Below are positions 13,501-23,775 of a stretch of 64,000 nt of DNA, piece by piece; position 1 is the first letter of the stretch, and the number at the start of each line of letters is the position of its first letter. A program made the position numbers and the translations under genes. This DNA is from Liolophura sinensis (taxonomy: Eukaryota; Mollusca; Polyplacophora; Chitonida; Chitonidae), in the NCBI RefSeq assembly GCF_032854445.1, contig NC_088295.1, positions 50,643,385 through 50,707,384 of the forward strand, written 5' to 3'. The notes beneath the pieces are model-generated. The model was not told the DNA's origin. It saw only the letters and a list, made by a program, of their open reading frames with translations, and did not search any database.

Positions 13501-16500
13501 TGATGCGCGTGATGAATGAATACAAGAGAAAAGGGTAGTGTGGATGGATTATAGAGGTTGATGTGTATTAGTGAAGTTTGAACACAATAAATATTGCACT
13601 CTTTTAGTATACTTAGGTTCAGTAATGGTAATAAGGAGGTTAAGGTTTTTCCCCACAATTTTAACTGCTGTTGCTGTCGTTCTTTCCTCATGGTAGGATT
13701 TTTATCAATTAAATATATTCCCTGCCTGAGGATCACAAGATTATGTAAATACAGTGTAGTTAAAATTGCATGGAGATGCCTGTATTTCTTCATTATTGCC
13801 ATCAATATTAGTCATGAATACGAGAAGTACAATGTGTTGAATTAGTTGTTTTGATCCTCAACACCAAGCCTCGTGTCATTCACCGTTATTCACTGTGCCA
13901 TCACAGCTGCATGTTGTTGTTCTGAGACTCTTGTTATCTGAATAATGTGAAATAAGATGCATTATTGAATACATGTATGTTAAATATAAATGTATAGTAA
14001 CGGTTGAATGATGTACCAGCTGTTATAAGAGATGTAATATTACTAATGGTATCTGTGATGTAAACATTGTTATTTCATCTATTGTTATTTTGTAATATTA
14101 CTAATAGTATCTGTGATGTAAATATTGTTATTTCATCTATTGTTATTTTGTAATATTACTAATAGTATCTGTGATGTAAATATTGCTATTTCACCTATTG
14201 TTATTTCACCTATTATTTATGCCAATCTGTCGTAATGAATAAGTATATCTGGCTCTTAATGGACTGTGACAAATACAAGTAGTTGTACTAAGTTGGTATC
14301 TGCCATGCGTTGTATTGTTTCTTTAAGGGAGCCATGAGAGCAGTGTTCATGTGACTGGCTACACCGGTAGCTTAGAGATGCTGTCAACAGGGTCTGCCCA
14401 TCACAACCACTGGGGTGAGTTGATCCAGTGTTTAAGGCTGCAGGCGCTCTTATGATATATCAGTGTATTAAAAGTATTGGTATGGCATCACTAAATGTTT
14501 GTAGAAATGAAACCACTTTCAGATTTGAAAAATTGTATTTTAAAAACTTGGCACTATTTTCGTATTTAAGACATCTTGTTTGCAAATAATGACCACAATG
14601 GTTGAAGTTCATTAGACATTGCCAGCTGTAATGTGACAACCCCACAACCTGTCACTTTCATTATATATGCATGTTTGATCACAGGTCTGTTGTGTGCACC
14701 CCAGGCAGGGATAGGCGAGAAGGACCCCACAAGCCTCAACCATGCCTCCCCAGGCTGCCCCACCCCTCCCTCACAGCTACAGTTTCACCCCCACACACCC
14801 CACAGTCTTGTATTGTCGTGGCAACCCTCAAAGATCATTGGTGCTTCTCAGCAGGAGATTGAGCAGCCATTGTTAGGTTAGGATTTTTCTTAGCTAACTG
14901 TTTGTGAGAGGTGTTTATATGAAACAGAACTGGTAAGTTCTCAAGGGTTTCTCACCAGTTGAGCCCTTGATGACTTCTGCGCGAGGATCCCTAGTCCTTA
15001 TTAAATGATATCACATGGTGGAATTAACATCTTGCTTTCATATTGCCAAAAATGGTTTCCTAACTGGACTTCCTCCCCTTGTAAACTAGAATGAATGATT
15101 ATGGCTTAACGCCACATCGGCAATATTTCAGCCATATCATGGCGACAGACCTTCATCATGTAACTTCCTGAGTTCAGTGTAAACAATAATCAAATACATG
15201 TAGATAGATTCAGGACATTTCACAGTAAATGAATGGGGAAAATTCCTGCTATTTCATTTTATGTTTTGATAGGATTACTTTAATCCTGGATGTTCTTGTA
15301 ATGACCTTTCATAGCTTGGATAAATATTAAATAAAAATTTTACTCAGACAACATTTATTCTATCTCCATGACAAGTATTTTTAAAACCCTTTATAAAGTG
15401 TACCTAAATCAGAAAAAAAATCCCCTGAATATTGGTATTGAAATCCCATCCAGATAATGACGTGCTAAAACCTGTCATAATGCTATTACTTGACATGTGG
15501 TAATGTTTAGTTTAACAGCTGTTCATGATTGCTGTTTTGTGTTTGTTCAGGATATCGAATCTATGTGAATGAAGTGCCCCATGGCATGGTGCCGGGTCAC
15601 CAGACCTCAGCTGTGGTAGACGGGCTAGACAGGGCCTTAACATACAGGTGAGTAATGAATTAGTGGTCAGCGGTAAACAAAGTACACAGTCAAAATGATG
15701 TCTGATGCGAGAGTAAAAAAATGTCATATTCATAACAAAATTTTGACAGAGGTCAATTTCTCAGAAAATGTTGAATTATAGAAATCAAGTGGTTATCAAA
15801 ATACATACTGTAATTTTTCAGTCCAGACCATTAAAAATTGAAATGTACAAATTATGGACTATCAATTACTGCAACACCTGATTCGTCTTATAGAATGTCA
15901 TGTCAAGATTGAAACAAAACTCACAAAGTTGCAAACAGTATCACGCTGTATTAAAACATCTTGGGAACATGTGGAACAAGAACAAAACATTACTGTATTT
16001 CACTTAAAATTTGGTATGTAAAACTGGACTATCAGTAGCAAATAAAAGCCATAAAATCATAGATTTGATGCCAACACTTTACTTTTGCTGATAAGCAGCC
16101 CATAATGTCCTTTAAGTAATACTTTCATGGCAAACACTTTAATTTTCCTGATAAGAATTTGTTCAGACTTCACAAAAAAAAACTCTTGATTGGGCCTTTA
16201 AGATGAGTGAATCAGTAAGGATAAAGCAAAATGCATCACTTGAAAAATGCAAAACAGTAATCGTTTCTTCATCAGTAGTTGAATGTGAAGTAAATTAAAT
16301 GTATTAAATTAAACATGAAGTAAACATTAAATTAAATTAGCTTGCAAAAATTAAGCTGTTTGTTCATACGTTTTGAGGTTGTACACAAGACAGAACTCGA
16401 GGCCGTTTTGCCTCTATTTACAGATTCCATGTGAGAGGTATATCCAGCATTGGGGAGTCACAGAAGTCTAATGCAGTACTGGTTGAAGCTGGCCCTCACA

Positions 16501-19500
16501 AGGGTACCAGCAGCAGCAGCAGTAGTGATGAGCAGTCAGATGAGACAGATGATGAACATGGATCCACGGGTAGTCTGTCAGAGGAGCCACGCAGGCAGAC
16601 AGCAGAGGCGTTAAGCCATCAGAGGACCAAGAGAAAGTCACCTCACAGAGAGAAAGAGGTGCGGAGGAGCCTGGAGGAGAAAGCTGGAGCTGATACATCC
16701 AGAAAAGACAGCTCTAGTGCGGATGAGATGACTATATTTAGGTATCCCAGACTACACACACCCAAAAGGGGTGGCAGGAATAAGTCTCCTGAATCAACAT
16801 TACAGTCTGATCCGAAACTGGTGTCATGTGATGTCAGTGACCTTGACAAGGTCATTTCAAAGTCACCTGAAACTAATCTGAAATCCGAGGACTGCCGGCT
16901 TAAGACTGCGGATCATAGACGGCTTACAGCAAGCCCGAATTCACTGACGTCTACAGATTCCTCTCCCAAACAGAATGATGACTCAACAGAGTGGGCTCAA
17001 AAGCCCAGGCGACTACGCACAAAGGAATGTGGTGGAGGAACTGTTGGCGATGTCCCTGATAGCATTGTGCAGGTGTGTGTGGAAGATGCGCCCCAGGGTA
17101 GTGAAGAAGCAGTGACTGAGGCTGTGGAAAGTGCGCACAACAAGATTAACATTGGCTCACAAAAGGAGGTGATTAAATCCCCTAGATCTCAAGAGAGAGA
17201 ACTTCCACAAGAGACAAAAAAGGAAAGTTCCTCAAGTAACTCGGGCAAGAATTCGTCAGGAAAAAGTGAGGGAGCTGTAAACAACCCAGGGTTAGTGTTG
17301 TCAAAGCCAAAACCATTGCTGAGCACAATGAGGAAACCACCAGCCAGCCAGACAAGTCCGCACAGTGGTTCCGCTACACAGGATGGGGCTATGCCTGCAC
17401 GACCTTCCTCTGGGGAAAGACGGCGTATGCCAGTAGCAGACATGCTGGAGAGATTTGCAAACAAACAGAACAGTATGCAGGAGTCCGGATCCAGTTACAG
17501 GTCATCTGTATCAGGCTCAACTGCTACAATAACTCTGCCCAAAACAAAAACTGCTGAGTCACTGAAACTGGGTGCCCTTGGTGATGAGAATGAGCTGAGA
17601 AAGAGTAAATCAGAGAACTCTTCCCCTACGGAGAACAGTCAGCCCGTGATGGCCACGGTTGCGGATAGCGAGCCATTCAGTATTAAAAGTCGAACTCAAG
17701 GCAGCTTTGTGTCCAAGCTGTTGCAGAAACTACAGACATTTTCCAAAGCACAAGAGCAGAGTATTCGACAGTCACAGAAGTCACTGAAGTCTCGTGCAAA
17801 GTCTAGCAGTGACACAGCTTTGGCCACTGGAGAGAGTGAGGATATAGTGTCAGGGCGTCCTCGTCGTATCAGCGGGGGTGAGGATAGCGAGGAGGAGGCC
17901 AGGGCTGTCCTCAGTGACTCAGCACATTGTCCTCCCTCCAGTGAGAAGAAGAAAGTTAACAAGGGACACAAAAGGTAAACTCAGTACATGTTTTGACTGA
18001 AAAGATTTTCATGAAACTTGGCAACAATATTTAGGTTTTTTTCTGTCAATCCGTGAATTATTTTCCAAGTTACGGCTGTTTGAAGACAGAATTTGGAAAT
18101 GAGAACTTGTCAATGCAGCTCCTCCTTTGTGCCCTAAAGAGTAATCAGTGAAAGACTCTACACAGAAAAATGTCATTTACTAGCGTTGGAGGGGTTCACC
18201 ATCTTCTTATGGCTCTTTTTTTAACCTCTTACCTTAAACAAAAGGATTTGTTGTCATCCTGTGAAAATTTTGATATTTGAAGAACAACTGTAAGTCTCAT
18301 GCTGAGCATAAATATAAGGTATATATACAAAACCAGTCATCTGTAATAATATTCTGACATGAACTCTGTTGCCAGATCATCTAGTATGCATGGTGCAGGG
18401 CCTTTTGTTGCTAAGGAGGCTGCAGCCCTGGAAAGTGGACACAGTCCAATCATTATGGACGGGGCAAGGAAGAAGACTAGTCCCTCAGCTGGATCTGGTA
18501 GTGTCCGTAGACACGCCTCATTCCACGGTATCCTTCCCTCCAAAGGCCAGGAGATCAGACAGCCCTCAGAGGTAGTGTATTTTTTATCAGAATTCACTGA
18601 CCAAACTGTCAAAAATATTAAGACTTACATGTATTGCATTTGATCAATAAAGTACAACACCTAGGGCCAATTATACAACAGTGGTGTATTACAGAACTAA
18701 TGGAACTTCAGTCTGAAGCTAATTATTGGCCTGTAAACTATTCATACATTTAATGTAGCAGTGCTGTTGCTCATCTATTGCATTTTACGTTTAATGTAGT
18801 AGTGCTGTTGCTCATCCTGTGTATTTTACATTCAATGTAGCAGTGCTGTTGCTCATCCTGTGTATTTTACGTTTAATGTATCAGTGCTGTTGCTCATCCT
18901 GTGTATTTGTTTTATCAGGATACTTCCTCTGGGAAGATCAGAACTGCCCCCAAACCCTCCCCCACGGTAAGAATGTTTTTGTACTGTTGTAAAAAACATT
19001 GTTTGCAAATGACGTCTAGGTTTTCATGCACTGTAATTTGCAAGACCACCATAATGCTGGCCACTGTCATTTAAGTGAAATATTCTTGAGTACGGCATAA
19101 AACACCAGTCATATAGATAAATAAATAGTTTGCAAGATCAGGTGTAAAAGTGTATTTTGTGAGAATAGGTCCTCAGATGTTGTAAAATGTGCTGATGGTA
19201 AGATAAATAATTAGGTTCACAAACATCATCGTCATCAGTAAATAGAGAGTTCCCACATTTAACTAGCTGTGGGGCGTCAGCGGTCAGTACTATAGTGGAA
19301 TCGACACAAGATGGCTGAAGTATTCCCAATGTAATGTTAAGCCAGAATCATGGAGTCTGTGTTGGAGTCTTGGAGTCTTTGCAAGAGTCACAAAGAGCAA
19401 GTCACATTAAACTGGCTGTGTATACGGATTTTAGTGCTATTTGATGTTAAAAGAAAGACAACACTAGACCAAATGCACATATTCTTTGATAAAGTATCCC

Positions 19501-20345
19501 ACATAAATTTTATAAAGCAAATCTTTTTATTTCTGTGATGTTGCATAACCGAGATACTGCAGTTCAAAGTAAGCAGAATTGTGCACATGGAGAAAATTGA
19601 AAGCACCTCCATGTTATTGTTTTGAACCAATCAGACACGAGTTATTTCTACAATGCGAGGATGCACCTGTTTCCGATTATGTCACCCATACTACCTTTTA
19701 TCCATTAGCCTGGTGGTGCAGGTGACACGCCATCAAATTTCCTGTTTCTGGCTTTGCAGGAATTGAAGATAAAAAGTTGATGTACAGAGTTATCAAGCTC
19801 ATCAGAGCAAAATGTCTTTCCCCCTTTTATGTCATGTTTAATCCTGTTAATTTTGTGGTGTAATGCCATTGGCAACATTAATATTCAATATTGTCTACAA
19901 AATCCACTTTACAATTTAAACATTTGACTTAATTTTAGTTGGTAGTAAAGCAAAAGCTTAAACAAAAGGAAAAGTAACAAAACAAAATAAACAAACAAAA
20001 GGAACAGATTTTTGACCAATGTTAGCTTCATTTTTAATGTTTCTATCCTTGTAACAAAGTTGATGTGAATCACTGGGCTAAGTTTACTTGTAAAGTTCAG
20101 GTACTGGATACATGATTACATGTACAATGAATTTGATGTGCAGCTGACTTAAGTATTTGTTATTAGCGCTAGGATTTGTACTGACATTGGTTAACATGTG
20201 TAATTAACAGGAGAGCAGTGGCCAGCCCACCTTCAGGTCTCGATCTCCCAGCCCTAATGCCAGCACCCGTAGTAATGTTTACCAGCCTGTACTGTCAGCA
20301 GCCCAGTTACAGAGACTCAAGTCCCCTGCTGGCATTGGGCACTGA
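9692..20345 (+). CDS. CEP97: CEP97-like centrosomal protein, C-terminal part (12 exons)
   Basis: Twelve exons join in phase to encode 1245 residues; the N-terminus lies upstream of what can be recognised. Exons: 9692-10585, 11427-11571, 11948-12023, 12745-12972, 13397-13487, 14328-14414, 14685-14876, 15551-15647, 16424-17974, 18376-18571, 18919-18966, 20211-20345. Domain order: acidic and Gln/His-rich linker, IQ motif (ATKIQCVWRGYWARQ), coiled coil ending in a W-rich segment (LWKEVQALQTW), Ser-rich linker, fibronectin type III domain, then about 600 disordered Ser/Lys/Pro-rich residues. The IQ plus RRRRMEEHIVFL plus LW..V..LQ.W pattern is what I know from vertebrate CEP97, which caps centrioles with CP110 and restrains ciliogenesis. 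CEP97 leucine-rich repeats are not seen here. I do not recall an FN3 domain in vertebrate CEP97, so an invertebrate extension or a different IQ/FN3 family remains possible. Introns hold only SINE fragments and minisatellites. Confidence 0.62.
9850..9993 (+). repeat. coding 48-bp tandem repeat (3 units)
   Basis: Three consecutive 48-bp units within the exon, each encoding a variant of the 16-residue block LTQHKAPPTTQSKAQH. The period is in frame, so copy-number change would alter protein length without shifting frame. Confidence 0.88.
11427..11571 (+). CDS. CEP97-like exon b: IQ motif
   Basis: Acceptor TGTCAACAG, donor CAG|GTATGT. It encodes an IQ calmodulin-binding motif (AATKIQCVWRGYWARQ) followed by a basic segment, EEMRRRRMEEHIVFLRAELD. 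The IQ consensus IQxxxRGxxxR is complete. Calmodulin binding is inferred from the motif. Confidence 0.85.
11948..12023 (+). CDS. CEP97-like exon c: coiled coil
   Basis: A 76-nt exon between TGCGGACAG and the donor GAG|GTACGT. It encodes RQKLLYKEERELRHLQLEAI and continues to a HLWKE end, a charged heptad-like helix continuing from the IQ exon. Too short to stand out as an open frame; supported by phase (2 to 0) and by the continuation into exon d. Confidence 0.8.
12745..12972 (+). CDS. CEP97-like exon d: coiled coil
   Basis: Acceptor CATTTCAG, donor CAG|GTAAAC, phase 0 at both ends. It starts VQALQTWKANI, which completes the tryptophan-containing pattern typical of CEP97 after its IQ domain, then a Glu/Lys-rich helix. 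Confidence 0.82.
13397..13487 (+). CDS. CEP97-like exon e
   Basis: Acceptor TTCTCAG, donor GAG|GTAAGG, phase 0 to 1. It encodes VQQLHQTLQGFSHLVHSSHL and about ten more residues, probably helical. Confidence 0.75.
14036..14210 (+). repeat. 58-bp tandem repeat (3 units) in an intron
   Basis: Three head-to-tail copies of a 58-bp AT-rich unit containing TAATATTACTAAT and ATCTGTGATGTAAA, in the intron between the exons ending 13487 and starting 14328. Confidence 0.85.
14328..14414 (+). CDS. CEP97-like exon f: Ser/Gly linker
   Basis: Acceptor TTTCTTTAAG, donor TGGG|GTGAGT, phase 1 to 1. It encodes about 29 residues (HESSVHVTGYTGSLEMLS region). No domain; phase and splice sites support it. Confidence 0.65.
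14685..14876 (+). CDS. CEP97-like exon g: first half of FN3 domain
   Basis: Acceptor TTGATCACAG, donor TTAG|GTTAGG, phase 1 to 1. It ends with the first strands of a fibronectin type III fold: PPSQLQFHPHTPHSLVLSW, with the conserved Pro and Trp. A second acceptor at 14704 would put the FN3 out of frame and was not chosen. Confidence 0.72.
15090..15205 (+). repeat. SINE-tail-like fragment
   Basis: Contains GGCTTAACGCCACATCGGCA and TTTCAGCCATATCATGG, then a CAATAATCAAATACA end. It resembles the 3' part of a SINE distinct from SINE-A and SINE-B, and in reverse complement resembles the 49-bp minisatellite unit at 21978. Confidence 0.45.
15551..15647 (+). CDS. CEP97-like exon h: FN3 domain, middle
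   Basis: Acceptor GTTTGTTCAG, donor ACAG|GTGAGT, phase 1 to 2. It encodes GYRIYVNEVPHGMVPG and, later, LDRALTYR: the C strand with its Tyr and the L-x-x-x-x-x-Y motif typical of FN3. Confidence 0.8.
16424..17974 (+). CDS. CEP97-like exon i: end of FN3 plus long Ser/Lys-rich tail
   Basis: Acceptor CTATTTACAG, donor AAAAG|GTAAAC, phase 2 to 2; 517 codons. It opens with the last FN3 strands (FHVRGISSIGESQKSNAVLV), then about 480 residues of low-complexity Ser, Lys, Glu and Pro. Landmarks are a poly-Ser/acidic patch, many SP sites that could be phosphorylated, RRMPVADMLERFANKQ, and a short helical KLLQKLQTFSKAQEQ segment. Confidence 0.85.
18376..18571 (+). CDS. CEP97-like exon j
   Basis: Acceptor CTGTTGCCAG, donor GAG|GTAGTG, phase 2 to 0. 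It encodes about 65 residues, Ser/Arg/Gly-rich, including RKKTSPSAGSGSVRRHASFH, which resembles basophilic kinase sites. No domain. Confidence 0.7.
18745..18905 (+). repeat. 41-bp tandem repeat (4 units) in an intron
   Basis: Four copies of an approximately 41-bp unit containing AGTGCTGTTGCTCATCCTGT, ending just before the acceptor of the 48-nt exon at 18919. Confidence 0.85.
18919..18966 (+). CDS. CEP97-like exon k: 16-codon microexon
   Basis: Exactly 48 nt between TTTTATCAG and ACG|GTAAGA, phase 0 to 0, encoding DTSSGKIRTAPKPSPT. Its in-frame length makes it a candidate for alternative inclusion. Confidence 0.65.
19045..19128 (+). repeat. SINE-A 3' fragment
   Basis: CCACCATAATGCTGGCCAC, AAATATTCTTGAGTACGGC and an AAACACCAGTCA tail followed by AAAT repeats match the 3' end of the 41424 copy. 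Confidence 0.8.
19510..19790 (+). repeat. dispersed repeat, copy 1
   Basis: Roughly 280 bp similar by eye to 28235-28515. Shared blocks include TGTGATGTTGCATAA, GAGGATGCACC (GGATGCACAC in the other) and AAAAGTTGATGTACAGA. Unclassified; it has no evident coding capacity and could be a SINE or MITE. Confidence 0.65.
20211..20345 (+). CDS. CEP97-like terminal exon l
   Basis: Acceptor GTAATTAACAG, phase 0. It encodes 44 residues (ESSGQPTFRSRSPSPNAS start) and ends at TGA 20343-20345. The last dozen codons and the stop lie inside the first, most diverged unit of the 72-bp minisatellite. A possible donor (GTA|GTAATG region, exon end 20271, phase 1) would instead splice in phase to the exon at 22899. 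Confidence 0.6.
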   Translation, partial: ESSGQPTFRSRSPSPNASTRSNVYQPVLSAAQLQRLKSPAGIGH

Positions 20346-21095
20346 AACCATGGGTGTCCAGTGCCATTGGCAACCAACTAGAGACACTCGTCCCCTGCTG
20401 GCATCAGGGATTGAACGGTTGAGCATCCAGTGCCAACGGCATCCCAGCTGCAGACACTCATGACCCCTGCAGGCATCGGGCACTGAACCACAGAGCGTCC
20501 AGTGCCAACAGCATCCCAGCTGCGAACACTTATGACCCCTGCCGGCATCGGGCACTGAACCACTGAGCGTCCAGTGCCAACGGCATGTTAGCTACAGACA
20601 CTCATGACCCCTGCCAGCATGGGGCACTGAACCACTGAGCGTCCAGTGCCAACGGCATGTTAGCTACAGACACTCATGGCCTCTGCTGGCATCGGGTACT
20701 GAACCACTGAGCGTTCAGTGCCAACAGCATCCTAGCCACAGACACTCATGACCCCTGCCAGCATGGGGCACTGAACCACTGAACGTCCAGTGCCAACGGC
20801 ATGTTAGCTACAGACACTCATGACCACTGCCGGCATGGGGCACTGAACCACTGAGCGTCCAGTGCCAACGGCATGTTAGCTACAGACACTCATGGCCTCT
20901 GCTGGCATCGGGTACTGAACCACTGAGCGTTCAGTGCCAACAGCATCCTAGCCACAGACACTCAAGTGTCAGCCTGCTGACATCAGCCACTGAGCCACAG
21001 AGCCCCTAGTGCTAACAGCGTCCCAGCTACAGACACTTAAGTCAGACTACTGGCGTTGGGCACTGAACCGCAGAGCATCCAGTGCCGTCATTGCC
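20302..21095 (+). repeat. 72-bp minisatellite, about 11 units
   Basis: The landmark CACTGAACC recurs at 20482, 20554, 20626, 20698, 20770, 20842 and 20914, giving an exact 72-bp period in the array centre; the edge units are 69-75 bp. The unit includes CAGTGCCAACGGCAT and CTACAGACACTCATGACC. The first unit overlaps the 3' end of the coding exon. Confidence 0.92.
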
Positions 21096-21310
21096 ATTGC
21101 TTCGCTGAGCCAGTCAGAGTGCATTATTAACCTTAATGGTGCAGGATATGTCAACAGTGTGTTGTCATACAGCAATCTCATTTTCTGTTTGTGCGTTCAT
21201 TCATTCTTTTGTCCTGGATGGGAAGAGTCTTTGTATCATGTGCTGCATTTGGAACATTGACTGTATACTGAAATTGGTCATTTGATCTCTGGGTGCTTTC
21301 AGCAGACAGT

Positions 21311-21640
21311 ATAGTCACCAGAACCTTGTTTAGAGTCACCAGAACTGTGGTAGTCACCAGAACCTCATTGGTAACCAGAACCTTGTTTAGTGTCACCAGA
21401 ACTCATTGGTAACTAGAACCTTGTTTATGGTCATCAGAACTGTGGTAGTCACCAGAACCTCATTGGTAACCAGAACCTTGTTTATGGTCATCAGAACTGT
21501 GGTAGTCACCAGAACCTCATTGGTAACCAGAACCTTGTTTATGGTCATCAGAACTGTGGTAGTCACCAGAACCTCATTGGTAACCAGAACCTTGTTTATG
21601 GTCATCAGAACTGTGGTAGTCACCAGAACCTTGTTCACTT
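21311..21640 (+). repeat. 57-bp minisatellite
   Basis: Units of 57 bp (for example starts at 21421 and 21478), each built from about three ACCAGAACC subunits of roughly 19 bp, indicating a higher-order array. The open frames across it on both strands are a by-product of the 3n period. Confidence 0.9.
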
Positions 21641-21914
21641 GGTTGTGGTTTTCATTAATTGCATATCACAAGACTGATTTTGGCAGTAAAATCAGATGTG
21701 TCAAAAAACTCTATTTTGAACAATATCTATATACTTTCTTTCTGTTTATTCATATGTCCATTTCATATAGCATGCAAAAAATTTCACTAAATGTTTACTT
21801 GTTTCATTTGATTCCCATCCATGGTACTACAGTGAGAGAGGATTGTCATGCACATGTTCGTGTACCAGGTCATGCTCTATGGATTCACCAGTATTTCCTC
21901 TGATCATAACCCTT

Positions 21915-21975
21915 ATTGCTCTAGCATAAGTGAAATGTTGTTGAGTATGTTACTAAACACTAATCAAGTCTCTTC
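21915..21975 (+). repeat. SINE-A tail fragment (degraded)
   Basis: AAGTGAAATGTTGTTGAGTA followed by an AAACACTAATCAAG end matches the SINE-A 3' tail with several changes. Confidence 0.4.
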
Positions 21976-21977
21976 AT

Positions 21978-22375
21978 CGGCACAATAAGGCTGAAATACA
22001 GCCATGGTGGCATGACGCCAGGATCATGGCACAATAAGGCTGAAATACAGCCATGGTGGCATGACACCAGGATCACGACACAATATGGCTGAAATACAGC
22101 CATGGTGGCATGTTGCCAGGGTCACGGCACAATATGGCTGAAGTACAGCCATGGTGGCGTGAAGCCAGGATCACGGCACAATATGGCTGAAATACAACCA
22201 TGGTGGCATGACACCAGGATCACAGCACAATAAGGCTGAAATACAGTCATGGCACAATATGGCTGAAATACAGCCATGGTATCATGAAGCCAGGATCACA
22301 GCACAATATGGCTGAAATACAGCCATGGCACAATATGGCTGAAATACAGCCATGGTGGCATGACGCCAGGATCAT
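21978..22375 (+). repeat. 49-bp minisatellite, about 8 units
   Basis: Units containing AATATGGCTGAAATACAGCC and ATGGTGGCATGACGCCAGGA, with some partial units in which the second half is missing. Confidence 0.9.
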
Positions 22376-22898
22376 TCATCCAAGCCTTGTAGGGAAGCAT
22401 TCCAGAATGAAGGTTTTTATCCAAAAGTCATGTCGCCTTCTTTATGACACAAAGCTTTTGGACATACATATTGTACTTTCACAATGACATGAAATTCTTT
22501 CTACTGCCGTCCATGTTGATCAACCTTCATGTATGTCTTCAGTATCATGCTATATTGAATACCCATCTATTAATTTTGTGACTAACACGTATTAAGTTAT
22601 TGAGTTTCATATTGTTACTGGCTTATTCTTGTTGTACATTTAATCCATAACTTGTCGTATACTTGTTTTTGTTGCATCTTCAATGTCTGATCAACTTGGA
22701 CTTCACCAACATGTACTGTATGTAATTACAAGGTGCAGATCGATGATTTCACATGCAAAATTTAGTTATGTCTTATTAACTTGTACATGTTGTACATAGT
22801 AGTTGTGATAATTTTGCAAGTTGTACATGATGATTTGTACACTAAAGTTATGATTATTACCTCATTCTCTGTGTTTTTTGTTTTATGTTTGTATACAG
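22376..22898. other. no gene recognised
   Basis: AT-rich spacer, or the intron preceding the candidate exon at 22899; the last 40 bases are pyrimidine- and T-rich. Confidence 0.4.
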
Positions 22899-22981
22899 AT
22901 AGTTCTGTATACAGTTCGAGTTTTGGGCCGTTTGATCGATTTTCAACCGACTCGGATATTCCATATTTTCGTAATGCATAG
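22899..22981 (+). CDS. candidate terminal exon (alternative end of CEP97-like gene)
   Basis: A T-rich tract and TTTGTATACAG acceptor precede an open segment that needs a one-base carry-over and encodes SSVYSSSFGPFDRFSTDSD and a short tail, stopping at TAG 22979-22981. The Ser/Phe/Asp composition looks protein-coding and non-repetitive. The phase matches an alternative donor at 20271, which would place three minisatellites in the last intron and remove the repeat-derived C-terminus. Without transcripts this stays tentative; it could also be the end of an unseen gene. Confidence 0.35.
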
Positions 22982-23139
22982 GTTGCTTCCCTTGGCGTAA
23001 GGTATCAGTGCAATTGTCCAATGCAGTTAGCATTTCGTGGTTGCATTGGATGGAATTTAATCAACCACAATGATTACCTGTATCTTCCAAATGCTTACAG
23101 TACTGGATAATTGCCCTGATGCCTTCAATAAGGTAAACC

Positions 23140-23456
23140 GGCCCGGATAGCACAGTTGGTAGAGCGTCCGCTTCGGGACCGGTAGATCCAGGATCAATCC
23201 TTGATCGAGTCACACCCAAGACTTGAAAAGAGGAAGTTGTAACTTCCTCGCTTGGCGTTCAGCATGAAGGGGATAGTGCAACGACTGGTTGACCCGTATC
23301 AGTATAATGGCTCGGGCGGTGCGGCTTACTTGCCTTCGGTAAGTCGTCTCAGTGAAGCAGCACTAAATAAAAGAGCGGTGGAAATCCGTCCTGCAACAAG
23401 GAGGCACATTACACGTACACGACCTTAAACCCCAAGCACTCACTCACTCACTCAAT
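23140..23456 (+). repeat. SINE-B, near full length
   Basis: tRNA-like head GCACAGTTGGTAGAGCGTCC (A-box-like), a degenerate B-box around GGATCAATCC, the AAAAGAGGAAGTTGTAACTT block, and a tail ending in ACTCACTCACTCA repeats. Confidence 0.88.
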
Positions 23457-23589
23457 AAGGTAAGTAACCTAACACATGTACTTGTAGCTACCCATAAAGG
23501 ACCCAAAATTTTCTCCGAGACATGTCATACTTTGCCAGATTCTGGGAGTCCTATTGATCTTAGGAAGGTTTTTTGAGGTTTGCATTTGG

Positions 23590-23775
23590 AAGGTAGAATT
23601 TATTTATTTCTTCATTTGGTGTTTCAAGCCGTACTCAAGAATATTACACTTATACGACGTAAACCAACATCATGGCAGAGTCCGGGGGGGGGGGGGGGGG
23701 ACCCACCGCCATCTGCACATTGCTGCAGACCTTCCCACATATGGATGGAGAGGAAGGTAGGATTCAAACCCTGTT
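23590..23775 (-). repeat. SINE-A, truncated, reverse orientation
   Basis: TTATTTATTTCTTCATTTGG, GTACTCAAGAATATTACACT and a G-homopolymer of about 18 bases replacing the usual G-rich block, then GACCTTCCCACATATGG. Reverse complement of the 41424 family. Confidence 0.8.

Noticed and set aside
14704-14876. Alternative acceptor for CEP97-like exon g
   Set aside because: It would shift the frame and destroy the FN3 strands that continue in the next exon.
21178-21903. Repetitive frames on both strands in the 57-bp array
   Set aside because: Same 3n-period effect; no splice or start context.
23140-23215. tRNA gene
   Set aside because: A-box and B-box-like motifs are present, but they form the degenerate head of a SINE with a conserved body and tail.
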